This document shows positions 10,691-22,354 of a stretch of DNA of 64,000 nt, piece after piece. The translations under genes were made by a program, and so were the position numbers. The stretch lies in assembly GCA_013339765.2 (NCBI GenBank), contig CM023448.1:111503008-111567007 (forward strand), written 5' to 3'. The notes below the pieces were generated by a model. The model searched no databases. It was not told the origin of the DNA and saw only the letters and a program-made list of their open reading frames with translations. Numbering within the stretch: position 1 is the stretch's first letter; every line of letters starts with the position of its first letter. Source of the DNA: Haemaphysalis longicornis (Eukaryota > Arthropoda > Arachnida > Ixodida > Ixodidae).

Positions 10691-12164
10691 GAAGGCCGCA
10701 CCGATGGCGCGCGAACAGCGAAAACGCGGGAAAATTGAATTGAATCCAGCAAACCTACATTGCCCTGATCACGGGAGGAGCGAGAGGCAAAAGTAAGGGA
10801 GTGAGGGATGGTAGAGGGAGAGAGGAGAGGGTGTTACGCGGCAAATATACACTGCGATTTTTTATTTTAAACGTCAGTTTTCCCGAGTTGCTGTGCAAAG
10901 CTCGTTCCTCTTTCGAACGTTACCGTTCTATTTATGTGTAATACTAGATGACACAATATTTCCATTTTCTAAAATTCCACTGCAGTTGGCTTTTAAGTGC
11001 TCCAAAGCTTGCAAGCCGGTTTGCGCCGGTTTGGATCAAACCCGAAGCCGAGGAATGAACCTGAAGCCCCTGAAAAATCCGTAAATAACTGAAAACCGGT
11101 TTCGTCAGGCCCAATGAGAAAAAAAAAAAAAAAAAAAAAAAAGAAAGTGTAGAGGATGGGGTGAGGCCTTGGAGTAGGGGGAAGGGAATGGTAAGAGGGA
11201 ATGGGCAACTGGAAAATACGAGAGGGAGGGAGAGCGAAGGGGGGGAGCGTGAGGAGAATGGGCGGTGATGAATTGAATTGGAGGAGGAAGAGGACGTCAG
11301 AAGAGGCGCGAAAAATTCACCTAAGTAGAGTTGGGAGCTGGAACGCACCTTTTGTCGCGGTGGTACGCCACATGTACAAATTTTGCATAATTACGTAATT
11401 TTTAACGGCCGCCAGCTTGGAAGCGGCACCTGAATACCTCGTCAAATTTATGGGGCAGTGTCCCTGCGTTTTATAATTACCCCGAGGATTTTCATTTCCT
11501 CCGAGTTCTTTACAAGCTTCCCTTGACAAAGTGTTCACTCGCGACAAAATTCCACGCTCCTACTGCAGTTCCTACGGCACCATACCAACGCGGTGGCAGA
11601 GAGTAGTACATACTTGTTAGCCTCCAACACTACACTCGTAAATTCTACCCCTACGAAGCCCCTTTTTTTGTTGACATTGTTTCCGCCCCGAAAGCAGATA
11701 CCTCTCCCCGAGCCACGGGCCACATGCGGTGGAGCCGCTCTTTTCATTTCCTTGCCACATAAACTGCCTCGAAGTAAGAGCGACGATCCTCGCACGGGCG
11801 ACCGTGAACGCGGAGGAGAAGTCCACCATGCAGGAACTGACGCATAAACTGCAGATGGGAAAAAAAAAGAAAGACCGAGAGAAATTACTTAATAAACAGC
11901 AGTAAAGAATTTGAGTTAGCTTGGGGAGTCTAAAGGCTTCCAGCCATTCACGTTGGGGAGTCCCTGCACGACAGTGCAGCGGGCGAAACACAGTTAACTT
12001 CCGTCTATTTCGGGACAACTTTCTGCCACATTGTCACCCCCGCCTTACGCTACGCAGTCGGCCGAAAGAATCGTTTAGGTAAGGCTATATAAGGTAACTG
12101 AGATAACGTAAGGCCCATATGACGAGAGCAAATGACGTGTAGGAGTACTTGCGCGTAACCCCAA
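10691..12164. other. No recognisable gene; one poly-A run
   Basis: A purine-rich segment at 11140-11310 and an A-run at 11120-11142 generate Ser/Phe-rich minus frames. A 133-aa minus frame (11617-12018) and an 84-aa plus frame (11593-11847) overlap and show no domain. Confidence 0.4.
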
Positions 12165-12969
12165 TTAGAAGCATGCCTCCGCCAGAACAGGAAGCAGATG
12201 GCGTCGCTGCCTACGCTCGTGGCATTGGACTTGAATGCTCACTGGAAAAAACGGAGCTACTAATCCTTCCTGCTAAACGTACCAGCAGAGACACTTCTCC
12301 TCCGGACATTACAATCCGAGTTCACGAACAATCCGTTCCTCAGGTGCAATGCCTGAAGATCTTAGGCCTATACATACAGAGCAACCATGCTAACACCACG
12401 TTCATATCACGCCTCATTTCCCAGGTCAATCAAACTATCAATCTCATACGTCGTATAGCTACCTGACATCAGGGGCTCAAAGAGGCAGAGCGCCTTCGGC
12501 TGATACAGGCTTTCATTTCTTCCCTACTTGCTCCCGTCGCCCACGGGAATTAGCTAAAATTAATCGTCTAATTAGGAAAATTTATAAAACAGCGCTGCAG
12601 GTACTTTAGAGCACATTCACTGCCCGCCTACAATCACTCGGGGTCTTTATCACCGCCTAAGAGTTGATTGAGGCGCATCTCTTGAGTCAGCTCACTCGTC
12701 TCACAGCCACGCTCTCAGGTAGAATGCTTCTGCGACGGCTGTGCCTTGACAGCCCAGTCCTCATCGACGCGCCCATTCCCCTTCCCAGCCACATTCATGA
12801 GCTACTAACTGTGAGACCCATACCGCGCAATATGCACCCGACGTTTCATCGAGCGCGCAGGGAGCACAGGGCGAGGACGTTAACCAAGCGGTACCCAATC
12901 ACCCCCTCCACCGTCTACGTCGACGCTGAGAGCTACAGGAGCCGTGAAGCTTTGCGGTGCGGTCATTAA
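12165..12969 (+). pseudogene. LINE ORF2 remnant: RT C-terminus to start of RNase H (I-clade type)
   Basis: 12165-12466 reads as the tail of a reverse transcriptase with VAAYARGIGLECSLEKTELL and LKILGLYIQSN. After in-frame stops (12467, about 12550 and 12609) the same protein continues through LIEAHLLSQLTRLTAT, IPRNMHPTFHRARREHRA and VYVDAESY, the last being the first catalytic aspartate region of an RNase H domain (near 12922). ORF2 with a trailing RNase H is a trait of I-clade and relatives. The RT core (YADD box) is absent, so the copy is 5'-truncated. The reading frame is cut at 12969 by a nested insertion and resumes at 13722. Confidence 0.8.
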
Positions 12970-13721
12970 CACACTATCATCCTCTTTCTCGCATGTGGAA
13001 CTCTATTTAAGCTATAACTGCCGTTTGAGCGATCGGTGACCAAGACATCTGCATTGCCTGTTTCGATGCTTCCGCGCAGGTAGCGCCATCTCTCGGCCGC
13101 TCCGCGCACCGCGCGCCCGCGGCCCATCCCGGTCACCGTAGGCTTGCATCGCGGCAGAAAATCTGATCGCCGCTTTTAAAATAAGCCCTGACAACAATCC
13201 CTAGCACAATTTTTCACACACTAACACCTACTTTCTCGCATGTGGAACTTTTTAGCGATCAGATTGATTCAGAAGAGCAGCGACAAGCGGTTGCTACCGT
13301 GGTCTGCGCCGGCTCGAGCCGCTGAGCGTGCCGAGCTGGCAGGCGCGGCCGGCGTGTGCGCGGACTGTTTCTGAAGGCAGAAAACACTTCACGATTACCT
13401 GTTTTATCCATTTCTGGCGAAGGACGCGCGGAATCAACAAATTCAGCTCAGCGATCGTCGTAGTTGATCGGGTGAGTCGAGGAACGAGCCGCAGGTTTCG
13501 CTTCAGCCATGGTCACGCGCAGTCTCGCTGGCTGCGAGAGCGACGCAAGAACGCAAACTCCAGCTTTGGGGCGCCCGCTATTTCAGCAAAATAGCGTGCG
13601 CGCTAAACGCAAACCCCAAACCCCAAGGACGGCTTGGGTTCTGCGCATGCGCACTACGACGCCCCAAGACGCTTGGGGGCCCCAGAGCGCTGGGGCCCCC
13701 TATTCTAAAACTCCCTATTAA
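12965..13721. mobile_element. 747-bp insertion in LINE, flanked by ATTAA
   Basis: The interval 12970-13716 separates two halves of one RNase H sequence. ATTAA stands at 12965-12969 and 13717-13721, and removing one copy plus the insert rejoins the frame. Inside, a ~34-bp motif (tttctcgcatgtggaact) occurs twice (12988 and 13235), and the right end holds a G+C-rich palindrome around gcgctgggg (13660-13702). The two termini do not match as inverted repeats. Options are a TTAA-type DNA element (piggyBac or Kolobok group), a 3-bp TAA element, or an internally rearranged MITE. No transposase is seen. Confidence 0.75.
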
Positions 13722-14475
13722 TGGTCCTGACGCCCCTCCGCTTGCTTCCCTTACACTGCACACTCACTCCCCGGCGACCGCGGAAGAGGCGGCAAAAGCC
13801 CTACCCTTCCCCCTCAGGCTGCCCCCGTCCATCGTAATCTCCGATTCCAAAACGGCCGCTCAAAATTTCGCCAAAGGAATGATCTCGCCTTTGGCCCTCA
13901 AAATCCTTCTTCAAAATTCTCCCACCACCCCAGTCGAGCTGGTATGGACTCCGGCCCATGCGGGTGTGTGTGTATGGGGGGGGGGGGGAACGAGGCAGCA
14001 CAAAGGGCCGCTCGAGAGCTCACCGTCCGAGCTCGTCCTGGCCTTGAGCCCTTCCACGGAGCTCTATCAGCCTGCGACAGACTTGTTACCTTCCACGACA
14101 CAACCTCGCACTACCGCCTCTCCCGCCGCCAACTACCCCCAGCCGCTCCGACCTTCTCCAATGAAGAGGAACGCCTATGGCGACCCACCCAGACACACGC
14201 ACTCCCCTGCCGATATCGACTTCACCTAATCTAACCCTTCTTTGTACCCCACCCTTTGTGCCCCGACTGCGGGTCCCTCGATACCCAAGATCACTTGCAT
14301 GTGGCAGTGCCCCCAAAACCCATTCCCCCCTTTCACAGACGGGAGAGCAGTGGGCGAAGGCGTTGTGCAGCTCGGACCGTGAGGTCCAGGCTGAGGTCAT
14401 CCAGCGAGCTGCAATGGTCACCGGCCGGTTACCACCACCGGTGACCCGCCACCCAGACTAGCCCCATGGGGCTCA
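13722..14475 (+). pseudogene. LINE ORF2 remnant: RNase H domain and zinc knuckle
   Basis: This continues the LINE interrupted at 12969. Motifs in order: TAEEAAKAL (13778), VISDSKTAAQNFA (catalytic Asp, near 13835-13875), VELVWTPAHAG (13930-13965), then, after a frame change at a G12 run (13977-13988), NEAAQRAARELT. Next come SHYRLSRRQLPP and a C-x2-C...H motif, CPDCGSLDTQDHLH (14257-14300). Similar post-RNase H knuckles recur in the copy at 58189-58700. Homopolymer-associated frame breaks and a stop at 14227 show that it is not functional. The 3' end runs into (CT)n. Confidence 0.8.
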
Positions 14476-14495
14476 AATAAGACTCTCTACGTCCA

Positions 14496-14616
<121 letters not shown>

Positions 14617-15266
14617 GCCAGAAATGTTAGCAACACGTCGACCACGCACGGGCAAATCGTGTAAGCGAAGTTGACACGTTAGTAATGAGTAATCGTAAAG
14701 CCGTCAATATCCACGCTAAACAAAAACAATAAAAAAATGCTGGCGCTAACAATCTCATAGCTGGCAGAGAAGCGGGCCGGGAGTCGCACAGCGAACAGGT
14801 CTTTCTTTTTTCGTCATTTTTCGCAAGCGACAAAAACACGGAAAGCCCTACGGCAAGAAGTTAACGACAATGGCGGCGAATCATTGTCAATTAATGGTAG
14901 AGCGACTTCTGATTAATTACGTAAGATCGTGAGGTCATTACAGCGTCAGCCTGTGATGTTGATGCAACAGGCTGGTCAGCCGGGTTAGGACAAGCTGAAG
15001 AGACACCTGAAAGAATTATCTATCCGTTGTGCAACGAGCAGGAGTGGCATAGCACCGCGGGACAATTCTATTTTTCTCACTAATATAGTTTATTCATCTT
15101 CCTCACCCTATTAGCAGACTACCCGGTGACATCCTGGTGGGCCAATATGTCAGTGCGCACAGCAGATATTGAGTTATTCGTTACATGTCATTGTTAGTTC
15201 GCTATAGGCCTCCTGCGGTGGAGTTTTGGTGACATGCAGCGCCCCTAGTGGCCGACGCCTCTTGGT
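14617..15266. other. No recognisable gene
   Basis: The stretch 15200-15266 (ctcctgcggtggag... to gacgcctcttgg) resembles a dispersed repeat by texture, but I find no second copy in this window. Confidence 0.35.
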
Positions 15267-15320
15267 AGTACAAACATAGAGTTTCATACTAATATTAGTA
15301 TAAAACTCTATGAGTACAAA
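15267..15320. mobile_element. 38-bp micro-element (15275-15312) with 8-bp target duplication
   Basis: The element is a near-perfect palindrome. CATAGAGTTTCATAC runs into taatatta and back out to AAACTCTATG, with one mismatch pair. Direct repeats agtacaaa flank it at 15267-15274 and 15313-15320. The terminal bases CATAGAGTTTC equal those of the 986-bp element at 8054-9039, which also makes an 8-bp duplication. I infer that this is the two tips of that family with the interior lost. Confidence 0.75.
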
Positions 15321-15977
15321 AGCAGACGGCCCTCACCGCCCTCCATGTGTTTTCAATTACAAGCCAGAGCAAAAGTTGGTTGTAGTTAATTTAATCACTT
15401 TGTGGTGCATTTAAGTGACTGCATACTGAATGGAATAGCCCTTAAAGTAGTTGCAGATGCTAAACAAAATAATATCCGCTACAACAAGCCGATTTATCGG
15501 CTTTCTTTTGAGCGAGCTGTCGCGATCTTAGCGACGTGGGACAGTATCCCCAAGTCGGGTGGTCTAACTCGCTGACGATCCTTATCGTTCTTATTTCTTG
15601 CGTACCGTTGACACAGAAACAGTTCGCAAGTATACCATAAACAGATAATGCTGCTACTGTAAATGGTTGCTTCAGCGGGAGCATATGCAAGACGACGCGA
15701 TTAGCGCAGCCGCCGCAGCTGACACTGCTGGCCTGGCACCGCATTGAAAACGGGTGGAAATTTTATTTTGGTTTTTTTTTTTTCGCAAACTAAATGATTC
15801 TTGCTCAGCATTTTAATTTTACGTCATGCGATTTACGAACGGGAGGGTACATGTGTACTAGCGAGCAGGTGATAGCGTCAAATAAACAAATTAAGCGCAA
15901 TTAAAAGGACGCAAAACAAACACCAAATCGCATGTCCGCCTATTGCAGAGATGTTTAATTCTATATTAACATAACAT
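15321..15977. other. No recognisable feature
   Basis: A 94-aa minus frame (15460-15744) has no motif. Confidence 0.4.
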
Positions 15978-16015
15978 AACACAGCCACATACACGACCGT
16001 GTATGTGGCTGTGTT
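15978..16015. other. Perfect hairpin, 18-bp arms, 2-nt loop
   Basis: AACACAGCCACATACACG (15978-15995), loop ac, then its exact reverse complement (15998-16015). No flanking target duplication is evident, so the origin is open: a collapsed foldback element or a stem in a transcript. Confidence 0.9.
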
Positions 16016-16095
16016 TTGCAAGTTTTTTTTTCGGCTGGTGCGCGGCCCAAATATTTACATGTGATCGTCACTGACTGTGTTGGTTATATCTACTG

Positions 16096-16461
16096 CAGGG
16101 GTCGGCAACCTACAGCCCGCGGGCCGAATTTGGCCCGCGGGGCTGTATTATGCGGCCCCCAGAACGTCGTCAGAACCCCACCCCTCCCCCTGTCACTAAC
16201 AATCTGAACGCCTACACGGCAGTTTTGACCTTAAATAGTGTTTGACGGGGAGGCAAGGACAGAAAATTGATCGCTTCCAGCTGCATTGTTCCCATTTTCA
16301 CACTCTGCCAGGTTATTGTCAAATATTACTGGCAATCCGCTGAATTTTTTCTCTTCGCCTTCAAGGCCCCCCCTTCCCCTCCCACCTGATTTGCCATACA
16401 GCCGTCCGCCGTGTCGACTTCATGCAACTCGGCACTACACCTGAATACGTTGCCGACCCTT
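16096..16461. mobile_element. Non-autonomous hAT element, Charlie-like
   Basis: The left end CAGGGGTCGGCAACC (16096-16110) is followed by a G+C hairpin, CCCGCGGGCC...GGCCCGCGGG (16116-16141). The right end carries gttgccgaccc (16449-16459), the inverse of the left terminus with its last bases decayed. CAGGGGTCGGCAA ends are known from hAT-Charlie families. The would-be 8-bp duplications (atctactg and ttctagtc) match at only 5 of 8 positions, as expected of an old copy. About 365 bp, no coding capacity. Confidence 0.7.
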
Positions 16462-16462
16462 A

Positions 16463-17509
16463 TTCTAGTCTGTTAAGTGCGAACTGGGGATATATGATGC
16501 AAGAGCGTAATTAAATAAAGTGAGAGCAAACAAGAAAACGGGACGGTCCACTCAGTTCGCCCGACCAGTTTGTTTTACGGCCACTACTTTTGGAATCACA
16601 AAACAGATTTCACGCTTCTGACGCTCACTGCATTTTGTCACTGAGCCCCGCAATGAAACGGCAAGCTAGCGCTGCATCATATAGTCGTAACGGCGACGCA
16701 AACCACCAGTGTTTAATCAAAGCACACGCATAGTGCGCATGCACGTACGCAAAAGCGCGGGGCACCGCTGCAGACGAGCCTGCAGTCCGCCGGACTCGCA
16801 AACATTTACGCACGATAATCGCCGATTGCGTTACTTTTTTTTTTTGATCGCCAGCTGTTGAAACGTCCTTGTCAGCTAAGCGTATTAGTATAAACAAGAA
16901 GCTTTCACTTGAAATTTCACTTCACACGACCATCGATCGGTGAATCTGCTAGTGGCAGAGCGCCGTCACCGTCCCAGCACTTTCGTCGACGCTGTAAACG
17001 TATTTAGCGCTGCAAAGCTTTTTTCCGTAATGCGAAGTTGATCGCCGGACGAGATCGGACGCGTCAAGGATGGGTTGGAGACCATGTCGCAAAACAATCG
17101 GGAGTATCGAGCTCATTTCAATTGTCAACACGGGATCATATGGGACCCCCGCAGCTTTGTACTACCCGGAAATACTGCCTGGAAGTCGGTTTCGCGGCGC
17201 CCCCTGGGCAGCGCAGGAGCCCTATGGAGTTGTGCACAACTAGGAATCCTCACTGCTGTCGATACGTGGGCTCGTACCGGAGGGAACCGGTAGAGGAACT
17301 CGTGTTGTATCAGAACTATTCCGAAACAAATTGTACGACGCCGGTGTTCAAATGACTGCATAGTAGGGGCAGTTTTATCTCAGTATGTGTCATGGTTAAC
17401 TATCAGTCAGTTTTAGAAAAAATATCATGGGCTCCTACGGAAGGCATGTGGTTACAGAAAACGCCGCAGGCTGTCCCAAGCAGAAGTCCAGTCACTCAGA
17501 CTCATTTGG
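16463..17509. other. No recognisable gene
   Basis: Opposed short frames at 17038-17361 and 16625-16897 have no recognisable product. Confidence 0.4.
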
Positions 17510-17660
17510 GCTCAAACTCACGCGTGAGTTTGAGTTTGAGTGAGCGAGAAAGTAGTGTGGCAACATGAGTTTGAGCCCGAGTGAGCCCGAGTGATCCCGA
17601 GTGCGTTTGAGCCCGACTGAGTCTGAGTTCAAGTGAGACTGCATGAGACAGCTTGAGACT
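17510..17660. repeat. Degenerate minisatellite of gag-t-t/c units
   Basis: Imperfect repetition of gagtttgag, gagcccgag and gagtgagcc, preceded by the inverse actcatttgggctcaaactc (17498-17517), so the left part can fold back on the array. Related G/C-rich subterminal arrays mark the hAT-like element at 53327-54687, but no ends were found here. Confidence 0.65.
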
Positions 17661-17699
17661 GTGCGGCGCTGAGTCCGTGTGGGACTAGGAGAGCTGAGC

Positions 17700-18544
17700 C
17701 GGAATTCGTGTAGGTTTGAATTGAATTTTCATTGAATTTGCTCCGGCGTGAATATAGGCCACAGTTGTGGACATAATATTTTATATGAAAGCCGAAGTAA
17801 ATGAGCCAATCAGGTTATTACATGCCGTTGTGACTAAGCCAAGGCATGTCTTCCTTACACCATGTACAAATGCGGCTATCTAACGAAATTGAGCAACGCT
17901 TCCGTGGCTCATGGTAGTAGTTTTTGAGTTCTTGACTTGAAGATTGCGTTAAGGGGATGCGATTTCTTTTCAAGCCGCCCATTGAAGTTTTCCAGCACTA
18001 CACGATTGTGCTAGGACTGCAGCCACAAAGATTAGGCGCGCGCGTTCATTTGTCGTTTCTGACCTGCGTTGCGTAACTTGCGTGATTCCTGGGCAAGCGT
18101 TTGCGTCAGCTAGGAGGGGCAGCTATATGGAAGTTGGCGGTTCATTTTCTTGAGCCGCGTTGGGCTCGGCACTCGGGTATAGTGCGGAGACTTTTTATAG
18201 AGAGCGAATCTTTTTTAGATATAGTGCGGATGCGGCAGCATTCCCACTGCGCTTTATCTTATGGGGCGGTGCCTGATCTTCAAAAGTTTATTGTAGAATT
18301 TTGATGATGATCGGCATTTGCTCTCGACTACTTGAAATGGCCTGGGCGTGTGACTATCGACGCCTGAGATCATAAAGTATGCTTATCTCGCCTTTTCCTC
18401 CTGATGAAGCCTCTGGGAAGGTGGGAGAGTGTGGTGGTTCGCCTCCTTCTGTCAACGGTTAATGATATCTTAGAGGTCGAAAAAGAAGAGGCGCAGGGGA
18501 GAGGATAGGGCGGCGGGGATCCGCCACCCCCTTCTCCGTTTCAA
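17700..18544. other. No recognisable feature
   Basis: A 67-aa frame at 18101-18304 is the only opening and is unsupported. Confidence 0.4.
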
Positions 18545-19240
18545 ATGGGGTGTCAACTGAAAGGTGCGGGCGACGTCCGTTTGTCCCGAATAATGACCGC
18601 ATCGTGAGGCAGTCATGGCGAGGAATAGATTGGGTGAAAACTCCAATTGATGCCGCTAGGGTGTGAGGGGTATCAAGTTAAATGCACCGATGATAAGAAT
18701 CACATGGGATAAATAAAAAGAAGTCTTCCTGGTTATAGTCATCAGATACTCATAGTGAATCACAGATTGGGTTAAAGTTCTAAATGTTGTCGCTAGAGTA
18801 TGTGGCCCATCAAATTAACGGTCTCGATGAGTGGAATCACGTGGGAGAAATACAAAAATGCTTCCTGACGATTATCATGAGATAGTCATGGTGGGTTATA
18901 GACTTGATTAAAATTCAAAATGGTGCCGCTCGTACGTGTGGAGTTCCAAATTAAAGGTCTCGATAGGGGAATCGCGTGGGGCAAATACAAAAATGCTTCT
19001 TGGTTAGAGTCATGAGATAGCCATGGTGAGTCATATATTGGATGAATATAAAAATGATGCCGCTAGGGCGTGTGGGTTATCAAATTAAAGATATCGATGA
19101 GGGAAATCCCGTTGAAAAATAAAGAAATGCAACCTGCTTAATATCGCGATATAGTCATGGCTAGACGCAGATTGGGTTAAAGTTCAAAGTGATGCGGCTA
19201 GGGCTTGTGGCATGTCAAAATAATGTCTCGATGAAGGGTG
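18545..19240 (+). repeat. Satellite array A, ~136-bp unit, five copies
   Basis: The anchor tgccgctagg (or a variant) occurs at 18651, 18788, 18924, 19058 and 19193, spacings of 137, 136, 134 and 135. Each unit also contains tcatgagatagtcatggtg, a ttgggttaaa segment, atcaaattaaaggtctcgat and tacaaaaatgcttcctgg. Copies are diverged. The same unit recurs in reverse orientation at 21545-21985. Confidence 0.88.
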
Positions 19241-21544
19241 GTGCATCGGATGCAACCATTGGAAAGCATGACAATGAATATAATAACCAGTAAGACAAAA
19301 AATTCTCATCCCTATCCCCAAATATTAATTAGGCTTGTGAATTGTTGGCACGCCATCTTCAAAGCGTGGTTGGTTCGGCACACTGCGTCTCTCAACATCC
19401 GTCAACAAGCGTGCGTTTCCATGAAACAGCTTACCAACTAATGTGCTGATATATCTTGCAGTTCATAAGGCGTCAGTTACTCCGCCTATGGATGGCTGGC
19501 TTGACCTTGCTACAGACTACGCAAAAAGTATTGGTCAGAAATAGATATAACAACAAACTATGTGGGATTAGAATTGTATGAGCCATGTCTTTGTCAACCA
19601 CAAGCGTCCTCTATAATCATCATCAGACGCAGCTTCAGCATCAGCAGCGCGTGGCCTCGGCGCGCGAGACACCAGAGAACACCGCTCTGCCTGGTCGCAG
19701 CCTACGACACTCCCTGTTCTGCGGGCCCATGTTGCCATTGAGTTACATATGCAATTATATGTAGGCGGTGCCACACTGCGTAATTGGCCGCCTATAAAAG
19801 AAAAAAAAGAACAAAGGCACCCGCTCATTTCCCCATTTAAACAACCTAAAAATTATGTTTGTGCAACAGAGGTTGTCTGGAAACATTCTGGCGGCACACG
19901 ATGTTGGCAGACGGCAGGTTGAATGTAACGTATTGCGTGGCTCTGGGCAGCGCCACAAACTCTTCAAGAGACAAGTACCGGAGATTCCTTCCCTTTCCCT
20001 CCACGCTTACAACAATTAAAACCAGAACCATGTTGTAAACAAGTGCAGGCAACGCTTACGTTCATTCATTTTTCCATCATGCCTACATGTCATTATGCTA
20101 ACTTTAATATTCATCAACACATCAGCCTTATGGAGCAGAAAATGCATAGAATTTGGACGATTGCCGACGAATATAGGTGCACTCATACGCTGCTCTTCTT
20201 CATCTTGATTTTTTTTTTTTGCCAGACTTGCCGATGAGTAGCCAAATTGGGATACTTTTGGGCTATTGTAGGAAACTTCGTGGGGGCTTGCTTTTTGCGT
20301 GAATATTTTTTGCCTACCTTGTCTCTTTTGAGCAGTAATTCCCATTTGCACTATTATAACGAACAAATTTGTCAGTTTTGCCAATTAGGCATTCTTGTGG
20401 GGATACGGGACATTGCATGGTTGCTTTGTCAAGAATGTTTTTGCCTGAACATTATTAAGCAATTTGATATCCTCATCCGCACCAGGTAAATATGCGGCAG
20501 TGGGTAGCCTGTTACTCGGTGACATCGCCCCATGAATACAAAATGCAATATGAACACAAAAGTCAAATATATCTCGTCTGAAAATTCCCCTTTACAGAGT
20601 ACCCGGAGCGAAAATGGAGAAGAAACACAACACTGCCGGTCGCACTGGGCCATTTAAATATTTTATGTAGTGCTGGCGCAAAGCACCAACAGACGGCAGA
20701 TCAACCTAAAGTCCCCAATGCAAAAATGAACGACATAATCTGCGCCTGCATAAGTATGCTCTGTGAGTAATGTAGGCGCCTTCGTTATTTATTGGCGTAA
20801 CCGATATTAGGGGTCGTGCCAGACACATCAGCACGTGAATTGCTACACTTTTTGGTAGCTCATCGTGTGAAAATGCGGATAAAAGAAACGGACACAGAAT
20901 ACAAAAACACAGAACGGCGCGTCATTGCCAACAGAAAATTTTGTTCAGAAAACGGTAATATACAGTGCAATTGACCCCGATAACTGAAACTGATTGGCAT
21001 AAGAAATAACAAAGTGTACAAGTTCCACAACAGCGGTAGAATGAGCGATGGATGGCGGCGTATGTTGACCCTTCCCGACCTTTAGGAAAAGTTTCCGCTA
21101 TCTTCATCTATATCTTGACCCCTGTACACCAGCGATGTTTTTAGTAGCTCCGCGCCCTTTTTCCAGACATTGGGAGCCGCCCTGTGTCGACAAAACTACG
21201 TTCTAAAGATGGCCTGGTCAACCGCCACCAGCGTGATTTATTCCTCTGAAGCACCAGAAGAAGGTTTCTGAATATTGCCATCCTTCAAGGGTGAACCCAC
21301 CATTATTCAGTGGCATGTGTTTGCTTTAGCTGCACCCGTCTCCTTACGTGGAAACCATTAATTTAACAGCCCCCATGAGCTTACGACACAACGCAGAATT
21401 TTCATTATGCAATGAATGGACATAATGATCGTATACGATGCGGTCATTGTGCGCTCTTAAAACCTTTCCTTTGACACCACACTTTTTTGTGCTACCATTT
21501 TAACATCTACAGTAAGTTCGTGAAGTTTAACTACTCCTAAAAAC
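19241..21544. other. Spacer between inverted satellite arrays; no gene recognised
   Basis: About 2.3 kb with only short unsupported frames (the longest is 122 aa, minus, 20016-20384, low-complexity rich in Lys/Gln). No transposase, RT or RNA gene motif is visible. Confidence 0.5.
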
Positions 21545-21985
21545 TGCTGATCAGCGGGATGCCTTTTTTATTTGTCCCACGTGATTCTTTCCATATAAAC
21601 CTTTAATTTGATACCCCACACACCCTAGTGGCATCACTATGAATTTTAACCCATTTGATGATTAACCATGACTATTTCATGAGGACATGCAACCAGGAAG
21701 CAATTTTTTTATTTCTCACCTGTGATTCCCCTCATCGAGACTTCAATTTGATACCCCACATACCCCCCCGTCATCACTTTAATTTTTAAGCCAATCTATG
21801 GCTCACCATGACCATGTTATGATTATAACGAGGAAGCATTTTTGTATTTGTCCCACGTGATTTCCCTCATGAGACCTTTCATTTTATACGCCACACACCC
21901 TAGTGGCATCATTTTGAATTGTAACCCAATATATGACTAACCATGACTGGGTCATGATTATAACCAGGAAACGATTTTTTACTTA
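21545..21985 (-). repeat. Satellite array B, same ~136-bp unit, inverted
   Basis: About three minus-strand units. The inverse anchor (cctagtggca or a variant) ends at 21633, 21773 and 21908, spacings of 140 and 135. gtcccacgtgatt, tttaatttgataccccaca and accatgac recur in each unit. Confidence 0.88.
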
Positions 21986-22231
21986 AAGCAGCGTACATCG
22001 CTCATTAGAGAATGCGGACACATATTTCTTGTGGCCGACCCTCCTATAGGCTCGTGTTGTGAGGAGTTGAATAATAGATTCATTTAATTCTTGGTGCATT
22101 CTCCAGTAGCCTTTGCTGCCACAGCGCGCTGCAGCAGCAGCAGCATCCATTACTGCTGATAAAGCGGTGTTTGATATCCCACTGGTGATATCTCCAAGTC
22201 TGTGACGTGTCTATCACTCTGCTGGTTTAAC

Positions 22232-22350
22232 AGCAGCAAAGAGAGAAAGAGCGAGAGAGTAAATCTTTATTCATAGAGCAGAGGCTGATGGTAATTATGG
22301 GCCTTAATTGCCCCAGCTGTCTCGTACGTACCAGGCGCCGCGGGTCATGC
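22232..22350 (-). repeat. LINE 3' UTR tip, I-type, minus strand
   Basis: On the minus strand: acccgcggcgcctggtacgt, gctggggcaattaaggccca, aataaagatttactctctcg, then a CT-rich tail. This resembles the 3' ends of the I-type LINEs, which also finish in (CT)n (14496 and 58700). No coding part is attached. Confidence 0.5.
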
Positions 22351-22354
22351 ATAG

